The notes below the pieces were generated by a model. The model saw only the letters and a list, made by a program, of their open reading frames with translations. It was not told the origin of the DNA and did no database searches. This document shows positions 15,899 to 23,063 of a stretch of DNA of 25,306 nt, piece by piece. The translations under genes and the position numbers were made by a program. The stretch is from an uncultured Clostridia bacterium. GTDB taxonomy: Bacteria > Bacillota > Clostridia > TANB77 > CAG-508. The stretch spans positions 1-25,306 of the forward strand of contig CAKPKG010000019.1 in NCBI GenBank assembly GCA_934167165.1, written 5' to 3'. Numbering within the stretch: position 1 is the stretch's first letter; each line of letters begins with the position of its first letter.

Positions 15899-17968
15899 AT
15901 GAGCAAAAAGAACTTAAGATACAACATACTTGTAGTATTAGTTTATATAATAGGAATAATAATTCTTATTCAGCTTTTTAATCTTCAAATTGTGCATGGA
16001 CAAGAATACAGAGAAAAATCAAGCACAAGGCTTACCAGAGAAACAAAAATAGAAGCAGCAAGAGGAAGTATATTAGATAGAAACGGAAATACAATAGCAG
16101 GAACTGTTACACAATATAGCTTGGAGATATATAAAAGTAAAATAGATAAACAAACATTAAATAACACTTTATTAGAAGTAACAAAAGTACTAGAGGCACA
16201 TAATGACCAATACAAAGATAAATTTCCAGTAACAATAGAACCATTGTCATTTAATATGGAGAGCCAAGAGCAAATAAATAGTTGGCTAAAAGCAAATAAG
16301 TTAGAGGAAAATTTAACTCCAGAACAAGTAATAAACAAATATAAAGAGAAATACGAAATAAAAAACGAGGATATCAAAGAAGTAAGAAAAATAATAGGAT
16401 TACGATATGGCATAGAAAAAGAAGGATATACCAGTATGAGTGCATATGTTATATCTAATAATATATCAAAAGAAAGTGTTGCAATATTTGAAGAACAAAG
16501 TTCAAAATTTCCAGGAATAGCAACATCTATAACACCAAGAAGAAAATATCTAAAAGGAACTCTAGCATCACATATAATAGGATATATAGGACCAATAAAT
16601 CAAGAAGAATTAGAAAAAAATGAAGGCTATTCAATGAATGATTATATAGGAAAAGCTGGAATTGAATCTTTATTTGAAAAATACTTAAAAGGTGAAAATG
16701 GAAAAAAACAAACAGATATGACTATAAATGGAGCTACATCAGCAGAATATGTAACAAAAGAAGCTGTAGCAGGAGATGATGTAGTACTTACAATAGATGC
16801 AAACTTACAAACCGTTGCAGAAACAGCATTAAAAAACAATATAGAAAAAATAAGAACAGGCGGATTTGCAGAACAAAGAAATGTAAATAATGGAGCAGTA
16901 GTTGCATTAGATGTAAAAACTGGAGAAGTTTTAGCAATGGCAAGTTATCCAGACTTTGAACCAGAACTATTTATAGATGGAATAAGCAACCAAAAATGGG
17001 AAGAATATACACAAGAAGGAAAAAGTGCATTAATAAATAGAACAATGAGTGCATATGCACCAGGATCAATATTTAAAATGGCATCTGCAATAGCAGCTTT
17101 AGAAACAGGAGCAGTAACAAGAACAGAAACAATAAATGATACAGGAGTATATCCAAAAGGATACAACCCAATGTGTTGGTATTATAAAAGCTATAAAAGA
17201 GGACATGGACCACTTAATGTATCAGGAGCAATAAAGAACTCTTGTAACTACTATTTCTATGAAGTAATAACTAGAATGGGAATAGAGAACCTAGAAAAAT
17301 ATGCAAGATATTTTGGACTAGGAGAAAAAACAAATATAGAATTGCCGGGAGAAGCTTCTGGAACATTAGCAGGAAAAACACTATATGAAAAACTAGGACA
17401 AACATGGTACTATGGAAACTCATTATCAGCAGTAATAGGACAAGCAGAAAACAATTTTACTCCATTGCAAATTGCAAGATATATAGCAATGCTTACAAAT
17501 GGAGGTAAAAAAATAGATGTAACACTAATAAAAGATATAATAAATGCAGAAGGACAATCAGTTTCAAAAGATGAAATAAATTCATATGTAACAGAAAAAT
17601 TAGGAATAGAAAAAACTGAACAAGAAGATTTAAACATTAATCAAGAAAATTTAAAAGCAGTACTAGAAGGCATGAAATCAGTTACAACGGAAACAGGAGG
17701 AACAGCATATTCAGTATTTAAAAATTTCCCAATAGAAGTAGGAGGAAAAACAGGATCAGCAGAAGCGGGAGACAAGGTAAATGCTTGGTTTGTTGGATTT
17801 GCACCATATGAAGCACCAGAGATAGCAGTAGTTGTATTAGTAGAAAATGGTTCACATGGATACTATGCAGCAGAAGTAGCAAAAGAAATTATAGAAGCAC
17901 ACTTTAAGCTAAAAGAGAATGTAACAGAAAATAATACAGCATTGCCATACACAGAACAACAAAACTAA
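15899..17968 (+). CDS. mrdA: Penicillin-binding protein 2 (elongasome transpeptidase)
   Basis: A 689-residue class B penicillin-binding protein that cross-links peptidoglycan during rod elongation. One N-terminal signal anchor (about residues 9-30) is followed by a PBP dimerisation domain ('AARGSILDRNGNTIAGT' at about 55) and a C-terminal transpeptidase domain. The three catalytic motifs are intact: S390-x-x-K393 in 'APGSIFKMAS', S448-C-N450, and K617-T-G in 'GGKTGSAE'. Directly downstream of mreD with AAGGAGAG before the ATG, and followed 16 bases later by minC, it is part of a shape/division operon. Its length is slightly above the common 600-650 because of an insert around residues 90-150 rich in lysine and glutamate. 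There are no in-frame CGG codons. Confidence 0.94.
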   Translation: MSKKNLRYNILVVLVYIIGIIILIQLFNLQIVHGQEYREKSSTRLTRETKIEAARGSILDRNGNTIAGTVTQYSLEIYKSKIDKQTLNNTLLEVTKVLEAHNDQYKDKFPVTIEPLSFNMESQEQINSWLKANKLEENLTPEQVINKYKEKYEIKNEDIKEVRKIIGLRYGIEKEGYTSMSAYVISNNISKESVAIFEEQSSKFPGIATSITPRRKYLKGTLASHIIGYIGPINQEELEKNEGYSMNDYIGKAGIESLFEKYLKGENGKKQTDMTINGATSAEYVTKEAVAGDDVVLTIDANLQTVAETALKNNIEKIRTGGFAEQRNVNNGAVVALDVKTGEVLAMASYPDFEPELFIDGISNQKWEEYTQEGKSALINRTMSAYAPGSIFKMASAIAALETGAVTRTETINDTGVYPKGYNPMCWYYKSYKRGHGPLNVSGAIKNSCNYYFYEVITRMGIENLEKYARYFGLGEKTNIELPGEASGTLAGKTLYEKLGQTWYYGNSLSAVIGQAENNFTPLQIARYIAMLTNGGKKIDVTLIKDIINAEGQSVSKDEINSYVTEKLGIEKTEQEDLNINQENLKAVLEGMKSVTTETGGTAYSVFKNFPIEVGGKTGSAEAGDKVNAWFVGFAPYEAPEIAVVVLVENGSHGYYAAEVAKEIIEAHFKLKENVTENNTALPYTEQQN

Positions 17969-17984
17969 AAAAGGAGAGAAAAAT

Positions 17985-18599
17985 ATGAGAAATCCAGTAG
18001 GAATAAGCATGAAAAAAGATGAAATAGTAATAAGAATAAGCGAAGGAGCAACACAAAAAGAAACAGTTGAGTGTCTAAATAAAAAAATACCAGCACTAAA
18101 AAAATTATATAAAAGCGAGAAAACACCAATATGTGTAGTTGGAAAAGTCCTAAAAAATAAAGAAATAGAAGAAATAAGACAAATAATAAACAAAGATATC
18201 GATGTTCAAGTAACATTTGATAGCCCAAAAGTATTGGGATTACATGGAATAAAAAGAGTATTTGAGAAAGAAATAGAAAATTCAGAAACAAAATTTTATA
18301 AAGGAAACATGAGATCAGGACAAAAAATAGAATTTGAAGGAAGCCTAGTAATATTAGGAGATGTAAACGGAGGAGCAGAAGTAATAGCAGGAGAAAATAT
18401 AGTAGTTTTAGGTCACTTAAGAGGACTAGCACATGCTGGAGCAAAAGGAAACAAAAAAGCAATAATAGCAGCACAAGAAATAGAATGTCCACAAATAAGA
18501 ATTTCTAATATAGTAAAAGAAATAGAAAAAGAAGAAGCGGAACAAGAACAAGAATGCAAATATGCATACATAGAAAATGATAAAATTGTAATGGAATAA
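17985..18599 (+). CDS. minC: Septum site-determining protein MinC
   Basis: A 204-residue inhibitor of FtsZ ring assembly away from midcell. The C-terminal MinC domain (about 100-180) shows the right-handed beta-helix landmarks 'NMRSGQKIEFEGSLVILGD', 'VNGGAEVIAGENIVVLGHL' and 'RGLAHAGAKGN'. The N-terminal FtsZ-binding domain is shorter and less conserved. AAAGGAGAG precedes the ATG, 16 bases after mrdA. In many Firmicutes minD follows; here a terminator-like hairpin follows and the next genes are on the other strand, so minD and any minE or divIVA must be elsewhere. The highly acidic tail (about 185-204) is unremarkable. Confidence 0.93.
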   Translation: MRNPVGISMKKDEIVIRISEGATQKETVECLNKKIPALKKLYKSEKTPICVVGKVLKNKEIEEIRQIINKDIDVQVTFDSPKVLGLHGIKRVFEKEIENSETKFYKGNMRSGQKIEFEGSLVILGDVNGGAEVIAGENIVVLGHLRGLAHAGAKGNKKAIIAAQEIECPQIRISNIVKEIEKEEAEQEQECKYAYIENDKIVME

Positions 18600-18646
18600 C
18601 AAAAAGAGAGAAAAAGGGGACTGTCCCCTTTTTCTCTCTTTTTGTT
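18598..18646. terminator. Bidirectional terminator built from a GGGGAC-type palindromic repeat
   Basis: A perfect 24-bp inverted repeat with a single central T begins in the minC stop codon. The core is AAAAGGGGAC-T-GTCCCCTTTT, and the arms continue through GAGAGAAAA and end in T-rich sequence on both strands. The core belongs to the same family as the elements at 19498 and 24942. Confidence 0.8.
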
Positions 18647-18652
18647 ATTTCA

Positions 18653-18838
18653 TCATGAAAGCAATAATAAAATCAATGCAATAAACAAAAATTGATCTTG
18701 TACGCCTTCATTATAAAGAAAAATCAACAAACAGATTAAAAGAATGTCATCAAAATGCAAATCAATTCCAAAAAAAGAAAAACAGAAATCATTATTATCA
18801 TTTTCAATAGGTAGAGCATTGTAAAAAGAATTTATCAT
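18653..18838 (-). CDS. Small hydrophobic-tailed hypothetical protein
   Basis: A 61-residue protein I cannot assign. The first ~28 residues are polar and acidic; the rest contains two hydrophobic stretches around 'DDILLICLLIFLYNEG' and 'FLFIALILLLLS', separated by a short acidic turn. The start ATG overlaps the stop TGA of the preceding gene (ATGA), and GGTGGTGATAAAA upstream provides a ribosome site, which indicates translational coupling and argues that it is real. A membrane-associated role in the same small operon is likely. Confidence 0.65.
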   Translation of the reverse strand: MINSFYNALPIENDNNDFCFSFFGIDLHFDDILLICLLIFLYNEGVQDQFLFIALILLLLS

Positions 18839-19239
18839 TTCTTTTTATCACCACCCATAAAAGGGAAAACCTCCATAACTTTACTCATGTTCATAAGTTG
18901 AATATACTGGTCAACTTTAGACTGGCGACTTTCCTTTAAATATGGCTTTAAAGATTGTAATAAATTAGCTCGGGGGTCATCTTTCGCATTCATTTTATCT
19001 ATAATAGACTTCATTCTCATAATAGTTTCAATATCAATACCATTTGAGCTGTTTTCATTACTTTGATTATTATTTGAATTAGAAGAGTCAGATGAATTAT
19101 TTGCATTATTTGAAGAATTAGAATTATTAAGCATGTTAAATAAATTGTTTACCATATCAGGAGAAACATTGTTTTTACCAGCAATATTATTCAATTTTTC
19201 AAAAACATCTGACATATCCTCATTATTCAAAATTACCAA
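18835..19239 (-). CDS. Hypothetical protein with Asn/Ser-rich linker
   Basis: A protein of up to 134 residues without a recognised domain. An N-terminal helical part ('MSDVFEKLNNIAGKN') is followed by a low-complexity Asn/Ser linker (about residues 40-68) and a helical C-terminal module, 'IMRMKSIIDKM', then 'DPRANLLQSLKPYL' and 'SKVDQYIQLMNMSKVMEVF'. The C-terminal module looks conserved-like in composition, but I cannot name it. The start is uncertain: TTG at 19239 is one base from AGGTGG, TTG at 19230 is better spaced, and ATG at 19215 is also possible. It is the middle gene of a three-gene minus-strand unit, and the next gene overlaps its stop by 4 bases. Confidence 0.7.
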   Translation of the reverse strand: MVILNNEDMSDVFEKLNNIAGKNNVSPDMVNNLFNMLNNSNSSNNANNSSDSSNSNNNQSNENSSNGIDIETIMRMKSIIDKMNAKDDPRANLLQSLKPYLKESRQSKVDQYIQLMNMSKVMEVFPFMGGDKKK

Positions 19240-19263
19240 ACCACCTTATTATTTTAAACTAAT

Positions 19264-19419
19264 TTATTTAGATTTATTTTGTAAATCTCTTAAAATTTCC
19301 TCTTTACTTTTTGTTTGAAGAATTTGATTAGCCTTTGCAATTCCAGCTTCAAGGTCTTTTTTATCCATTTTAGAAAGCATATTCATCATTTGGGCAATAT
19401 CAAAATTATTATTATTCAA
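19264..19419 (-). CDS. 51-residue hypothetical protein with TTG start
   Basis: A short frame opened by TTG at 19419, with AGGAGTGATTTTA upstream as a clear ribosome site. The protein begins M-N-N-N-N-F-D-I-A-Q and continues as an amphipathic helix, 'MMNMLSKMDKKDLEAGIAKA', then 'QILQTKSKEEILRDLQ'. No domain is recognised. It is first in a unit with the two downstream genes and has a promoter just upstream. It shares the M-N-M-L/K-M-x-K style of the neighbouring protein, which suggests related helical folds. Confidence 0.65.
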   Translation of the reverse strand: MNNNNFDIAQMMNMLSKMDKKDLEAGIAKANQILQTKSKEEILRDLQNKSK

Positions 19420-19457
19420 TAAAATCACTCCTAATTAAATATATGTATTAACAATAT

Positions 19458-19487
19458 AGTATATTCAATCAATAAAAAAATGTGCAA
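19458..19487 (-). promoter_or_regulatory. Promoter of the three small minus-strand genes
   Basis: On the minus strand TTGCAC and TATACT are separated by 18 bases, about 40 bases before the TTG start. Confidence 0.5.
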
Positions 19488-19497
19488 AAAACAAATA

Positions 19498-19584
19498 GGG
19501 ACAGACCCAAACAAATAGGGACAGACCCCTTTTGTTTAAATTAAAAACAAAAGGGGTCTGTCCCTATTTGTTTGGGTCTGTCCC
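19498..19584. repeat. 40-bp perfect inverted repeat of GGGACAGACCC units, purA terminator
   Basis: Two copies of GGGACAGACCC separated by AAACAAATA, then CTTTTGTTT, are mirrored exactly on the other side of a 7-base AAATTAA loop. This makes a 40-bp perfect stem. It begins 9 bases after the purA stop on the minus strand, so it should terminate purA. Each arm is itself a tandem repeat, which suggests insertion of one palindromic unit into or next to another. Confidence 0.85.
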
Positions 19585-19592
19585 ATTTTTTG

Positions 19593-20867
19593 TTATCTTA
19601 CAATCATATCTTCTCTTCCTGCACCAGTTCCAATAAATTTAACAGGAACACCAGTAAAGTCTTCTATTCTTTTTAAATATTTTTTTGCATTATCTGGTAA
19701 CTCTTCATAAGTCTTACAATTACTTATATCGCCAAAGTTTCCTTCAAAATCTTCATATACAGCATAAGAATTATTTAGAAAATCAACATTTGTTGAAAAA
19801 TCAGTGGTTTCTTTTCCGTTAAAGTTATATGCAACACATAATTTTATATTATCTAATTTACCAATAGTATCAACATGATTTACAGCAAGTCCAGTAATAC
19901 CATTTAATCTAACGGCATATTTTAAAGCAACTAAATCAAGCCAACCACATCTTCTAGGTCTTTTAGTAGTAGTTCCATATTCATGACCAAGCTCTCTTAT
20001 TGTGTCACCAATTTCATTATTTTGTTCAGTAACATAAGGCCCAGCTCCTACTCTTGAAGAATAAGCTTTAAGTACACCATAAACTTCGCCAATATCCTTT
20101 GCTCCAACACCGCTACCTGTGCAAACACCACCAATAGAAGGGTTAGAAGAAGTAACAAATGGATAACTTCCAAAATCAATGTCAAGTAAAGTTGCTTGAG
20201 CACCTTCACAAATAACTTTTTTACCTGCATCTAATGCATTGTGGATTAAAGTAACTGTATCTGTAATATATGGTTTTAAAATTTTAGCATATTCCTTATA
20301 ATCTGCAAGAGTTTTCTCTAAATCTACAGTTTCATGACCATACATTTCAAAAACTTTATTTTTATTATTAATATTAATAGTTAAAAGTTCTTCAAAGCGG
20401 TCAGAAATTAAATCTTCTGCACGAATACCACATCTTTCATATTTATCGCAATAAGAAGGACCAATACCTCTAGCTGTTGTTCCAATTTTATTGTTTCCTC
20501 TATTTTCTTCCAATAGTTTATCCATCTCAATATGATAAGGAAGAATAATATGAGCTTTATCACTAATACGTAAATTATCTGCTGAATAACCATGTTCTTT
20601 TAAATTTTCCATTTCTTCAATTAAAACCTTTGGATCAACAACAACACCATTACCAATAACAGCAATAGTTCCTTTGTTTAAGATCCCAGAAGGGATTAAA
20701 TGAAAAGCAAATTTTATGCCATCAACTTCAATAGTATGTCCAGCATTATTTCCTCCAGAACATCTAACAGCAATATCTGCATTACTTCCTAGGTAATCAA
20801 TGATTTTTCCTTTACCTTCATCACCATAAAAAGTTCCTAAAACTACATCAACTTTTGATCTTGACAT
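19593..20867 (-). CDS. purA: Adenylosuccinate synthetase
   Basis: A 424-residue cytoplasmic enzyme joining IMP and aspartate with GTP hydrolysis to form adenylosuccinate, the first committed step to AMP. The N-terminal P-loop 'GDEGKGKIIDYL' with catalytic aspartate, 'CSGGNNAGHTIEVDG' with the catalytic histidine, 'IGTTARGIGPSYCDK', 'EGAQATLLDIDFGSYPFVTS' and 'TTKRPRRCGWLDLV' are diagnostic. The family's usual W-G-D-E-G-K is Y-G-D-E-G-K here. The C-terminus 'GTGAGREDMIV' also departs slightly from the common form. The ribosome site AGGATGTGA precedes the ATG at 20867. It is flanked by the giant hairpin downstream and a leader hairpin upstream. Confidence 0.96.
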   Translation of the reverse strand: MSRSKVDVVLGTFYGDEGKGKIIDYLGSNADIAVRCSGGNNAGHTIEVDGIKFAFHLIPSGILNKGTIAVIGNGVVVDPKVLIEEMENLKEHGYSADNLRISDKAHIILPYHIEMDKLLEENRGNNKIGTTARGIGPSYCDKYERCGIRAEDLISDRFEELLTININNKNKVFEMYGHETVDLEKTLADYKEYAKILKPYITDTVTLIHNALDAGKKVICEGAQATLLDIDFGSYPFVTSSNPSIGGVCTGSGVGAKDIGEVYGVLKAYSSRVGAGPYVTEQNNEIGDTIRELGHEYGTTTKRPRRCGWLDLVALKYAVRLNGITGLAVNHVDTIGKLDNIKLCVAYNFNGKETTDFSTNVDFLNNSYAVYEDFEGNFGDISNCKTYEELPDNAKKYLKRIEDFTGVPVKFIGTGAGREDMIVR

Positions 20868-20889
20868 AATATAATCACATCCTAAAATA

Positions 20890-20923
20890 AAATATGTTCG
20901 ATCTTGTTAGAAAGAACATATTT
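20890..20923 (-). promoter_or_regulatory. Leader hairpin or operator upstream of purA
   Basis: AAATATGTTC and GAACATATTT form a 10-bp inverted repeat with a 14-base loop, 22 bases upstream of the purA start. A TATAAT on the minus strand (20932-20927) overlaps a plausible -10 box just upstream, with a TCTTGA at 20954-20949 as a weak -35. It could be a repressor site or a leader structure. Confidence 0.45.
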
Positions 20924-20948
20924 ATTATTATACAAATGTGTAAAAAAG

Positions 20949-21353
20949 TCAAGATGTGGTAGACAATCTAAAGCTATTTGGTAATAAATCAAAAATAGAA
21001 TATTCAGCAATTTTATCACCTTTAGAAAGAGCATAAATTTTAAAATCTTTATCAACAAATTCACTCATAAACTGCCTACAATATCCACAAGGTAAGCAGT
21101 TATCTAAAGAATCAAGTTTGTTTCCGCCACAAACTACAATATATTCAAAATCTCTTTCGCCTTCTGAAATAGCTTTTGCAAAAGCTACTCTTTCAGCACA
21201 TATTGACTGTATTCCATCATTTTCAATATTACATCCAGAATAAATTTTTCCAGACTTACACATTAAAGCACACCCAACATAATATTTACCATAAGGTGAA
21301 TAAGAATTTTTTCGAGCTGATTTGGCAATTTCAATAGCTTTGTTCAAATCCAT
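20949..21353 (-). CDS. cdd: Cytidine deaminase
   Basis: A 134-residue zinc-dependent cytidine/deoxycytidine deaminase that converts cytidine to uridine for pyrimidine salvage. The catalytic zinc motifs are present: 'SICAERVAFAKA' with C-A-E, and 'LPCGYCRQFMSEF' with P-C-x-x-C. 'SYSPYGKYYVGCAL' and 'SGCNIEND' bind the nucleoside. The length is that of the small tetrameric class. It lies 81 bases upstream of purA on the same strand with its own promoter, so nucleotide salvage and AMP synthesis genes sit together. Confidence 0.95.
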   Translation of the reverse strand: MDLNKAIEIAKSARKNSYSPYGKYYVGCALMCKSGKIYSGCNIENDGIQSICAERVAFAKAISEGERDFEYIVVCGGNKLDSLDNCLPCGYCRQFMSEFVDKDFKIYALSKGDKIAEYSIFDLLPNSFRLSTTS

Positions 21354-21388
21354 AAAATACCTTCTTTCAAAATTATTATATTACAATT

Positions 21389-21417
21389 ATTCTATATTAT
21401 GCGAAAATAAAAGTCAA
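21389..21417 (-). promoter_or_regulatory. Promoter of cdd
   Basis: On the minus strand TTGACT and TAGAAT are separated by 17 bases, about 35 bases upstream of the cdd start. Confidence 0.65.
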
Positions 21418-21444
21418 ACAAATTGTAAATTTGCCAAAAAGGTA

Positions 21445-21472
21445 TTTACAAAAAATGAATATATGATATAAT
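21445..21472 (+). promoter_or_regulatory. Promoter of a short plus-strand RNA
   Basis: TTTACA and a perfect TATAAT are separated by 16 bases. The predicted start (about 21479) is followed by hairpins and a strong terminator but no gene with a ribosome site. Confidence 0.55.
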
Positions 21473-21479
21473 AAAAATA

Positions 21480-21560
21480 GAAATGAGAAACCACAAATGT
21501 GGTTTGCCAGTGGTATATAAAAAACACATCAACTGCCAAGTTTACAGATGTGTTTTTTTT
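21480..21560 (+). ncRNA. Candidate antisense regulatory RNA (type I antitoxin-like)
   Basis: The predicted ~80-base transcript starts with GAAATGAGAA, folds a perfect AAACCAC/GTGGTTT hairpin, and ends at AAAAAACACATC...GATGTGTTTTTT followed by more T. The same stem works as terminator for the opposing small-peptide transcript, so the two RNAs would overlap and be complementary at their 3' ends, as in TxpA/RatA-type pairs. Confidence 0.5.
21519..21560. terminator. Bidirectional terminator shared by the convergent small transcripts
   Basis: A 12-bp stem, AAAAAACACATC against GATGTGTTTTTT, with T tracts on both strands and a 16-base loop. Confidence 0.75.
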
Positions 21561-21565
21561 ATTGG

Positions 21566-21685
21566 TTATTCGCTTTTACTTAAAATTATGCAAATTGCAA
21601 TAATCAAGGTAAAAGCTATGATAGTTACAAGAATTAGTGAAAAAAATAATATGTATAAAATAGCAATTAGAGTTGATTCTATCAT
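21566..21685 (-). CDS. 39-residue hydrophobic peptide, candidate type I toxin
   Basis: A short frame on the minus strand encodes a peptide that begins M-I-E-S-T-L-I-A-I-L, is almost wholly hydrophobic through residues 5-35, and ends S-K-S-E. It has a near-ideal ribosome site, GGGAGGTGA, 8 bases before the ATG, and a consensus promoter TTGACA-17-TATAAT. The ribosome site can pair with an upstream CCTCC in a 5-bp hairpin, and an opposing small RNA ends in the same terminator. Single-helix membrane peptide, SD-sequestering leader and convergent antisense RNA are together the layout of type I toxin-antitoxin loci. I do not recognise the exact peptide family. It could instead be a small regulatory membrane peptide. 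Confidence 0.55.
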   Translation of the reverse strand: MIESTLIAILYILFFSLILVTIIAFTLIIAICIILSKSE

Positions 21686-21693
21686 AAGCCTCA

Positions 21694-21708
21694 CCTCCCT
21701 TGTGGAGG
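21694..21708 (-). promoter_or_regulatory. Hairpin sequestering the ribosome site of the 39-residue peptide
   Basis: On the minus strand CCTCC-ACAAG-GGAGG forms a 5-bp stem in which the right arm is the core of the Shine-Dalgarno sequence. Confidence 0.5.
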
Positions 21709-21741
21709 CAAACCACATCTGCTTGTTCTCATTTCAGAAGT

Positions 21742-21770
21742 ATTATATAGCAATTGTAAAAATATGTCAA
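21742..21770 (-). promoter_or_regulatory. Consensus promoter of the 39-residue peptide gene
   Basis: On the minus strand a perfect TTGACA and a perfect TATAAT are separated by 17 bases. It is the only exact double-consensus promoter I saw in this window. Confidence 0.8.
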
Positions 21771-21812
21771 TAAAAATTGCCAAAATAACAACAAAAATAT
21801 ATGCGAAATTTG

Positions 21813-21841
21813 TTGAAAAAAAAGTAGTAATATAATATAAT
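21813..21841 (+). promoter_or_regulatory. Promoter of purM
   Basis: TTGAAA and TATAAT are separated by 17 bases, ending 55 bases before the purM start. Confidence 0.6.
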
Positions 21842-21896
21842 AACCCTATCAAAAATAGAAGGGATAAGCACCTTCAAAAGATAGGAGAGATTTGTA

Positions 21897-22931
21897 ATGG
21901 AGAAAAGTTTTAGCGAAAGTTACAAAGCAGCAGGAGTAGACGTTACAGCAGGATATAAAGGCGTAGAACTAATGAAAAAAGCAGTACAAGCAACATATAC
22001 AAATGCAGTAATATCAGATATAGGTGGATTTGGTGGGCTTTATGCGCCACAAATTAAAGGAATGGAAGAACCAATTTTAGTTTCCGGAACAGATGGAGTA
22101 GGAACAAAACTAAAATTGGCTTTTTTAATGGATAAACATGACACAATAGGAGAAGATTGCGTAGCAATGTGTGCAAATGACGTAATATGCACAGGAGCAA
22201 GCCCAATGTTCTTTTTAGACTATATGGCACTTGGCAAAAACATACCAGAAAAAGTAGCAACAATAGTAACAGGAGTAGCAGAAGGATGCAAAAAAGCAAA
22301 TTGTAGTTTAATAGGTGGGGAAACAGCAGAAATGCCAGGATTTTATCCAGTAGATGAATACGATTTAGCGGGATTTTGTGTTGGAATAGTAGATAAAAAG
22401 AAAATTATAGATAACAAAACAATAGAAATCGGAGATAAAGTAATAGGGCTTAAATCATCTGGAGTTCATTCTAATGGTTTTTCACTAGTTAGAAAAGTAT
22501 TTGACGTAAATAAAGAAAACTTAAACGAATACGTAGAAAGCCTGGGATGTACAGTAGGAGAAGCTCTACTTAAACCAACAAAAATATATGTAAAACCAAT
22601 ATTAAAACTTATAGAACAAGTAAAAGTAAAAGGCATATCACATATAACAGGTGGAGGATTTTACGAAAATATGCCAAGAATGTTAAGAGAAGGTGTAGCA
22701 TTAAAAATAGATAAGAATTCTTATGAAGTACCACCAATATTCAAACTAATTGCAGAAAGAGGAAATATACCAGAAAGAGATATGTACAACACATTCAATA
22801 TGGGAATAGGAATGGCTATAATAGTTCCAAAGAACGAAGTAGAAAAGTCACTAAAAATATTAAAAGAAGCTGGAGAAGAAGCATATTTAATTGGTGAGGT
22901 AGTAGAAGGAAATAGGAAAGTAATTATATAA
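21897..22931 (+). CDS. purM: Phosphoribosylformylglycinamidine cyclo-ligase (AIR synthetase)
   Basis: A 344-residue cytoplasmic enzyme that closes the imidazole ring: FGAM plus ATP gives AIR, step five of de novo purine synthesis. Family landmarks in order are 'YKAAGVDVTAGYKGVELMK', 'DIGGFGGLYAPQ', 'VSGTDGVGTKLKLAF', 'GEDCVAMCANDVICTGASP', 'LIGGETAEMPGFY', 'GLKSSGVHSNGFSLVRK' and 'HITGGGFYENMPRML'. The length is standard. The start ATG 21897 has AGGAGAG upstream. The next gene on the strand, purL, catalyses the preceding step, separated only by a palindromic repeat. No in-frame CGG. Confidence 0.96.
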   Translation: MEKSFSESYKAAGVDVTAGYKGVELMKKAVQATYTNAVISDIGGFGGLYAPQIKGMEEPILVSGTDGVGTKLKLAFLMDKHDTIGEDCVAMCANDVICTGASPMFFLDYMALGKNIPEKVATIVTGVAEGCKKANCSLIGGETAEMPGFYPVDEYDLAGFCVGIVDKKKIIDNKTIEIGDKVIGLKSSGVHSNGFSLVRKVFDVNKENLNEYVESLGCTVGEALLKPTKIYVKPILKLIEQVKVKGISHITGGGFYENMPRMLREGVALKIDKNSYEVPPIFKLIAERGNIPERDMYNTFNMGIGMAIIVPKNEVEKSLKILKEAGEEAYLIGEVVEGNRKVII

Positions 22932-22943
22932 TAGAAAATACGA

Positions 22944-23040
22944 AGAGGGAAGTGTGAGGTGAGAAGTGCGAATAATAGGGAAAGGCCTACGAAGTCTTGA
23001 CCCTACAAATCCCACCTCCAACATCACACCTCTCACATCA
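22944..23040. repeat. Large imperfect palindromic repeat, copy B
   Basis: The left arm GAAGTGTGAGGTGAGAAGTG and right arm around CCACCTCCAACATCACACCT flank AGGCCTACGAAG. It matches copy A at 13701-13836 over about 100 bases with scattered changes, but lacks copy A's outer TAAATTGGA arms. It sits between purM and purL and ends about 10 bases before the purL ribosome site. Confidence 0.75.
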
Positions 23041-23063
23041 ATAATAATAAAAAGGAGAATAAA

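Noticed and set aside
20890..20923. PurR PurBox pair upstream of purA
   Set aside because: The GTTC...GAAC arms are in the opposite relative orientation to known PurBox pairs and lack the extended AWWWCCGAACWWT context.
21483..21773. 96-residue plus-strand reading frame over the small RNA locus
   Set aside because: No ribosome site; its ATG falls a few bases from the predicted RNA start, it runs through a strong terminator hairpin, and it is antisense to the better supported 39-residue peptide.
21842..21896. Purine riboswitch in the purM leader
   Set aside because: The leader is only about 50 bases and shows no three-way junction or conserved purine aptamer loops.
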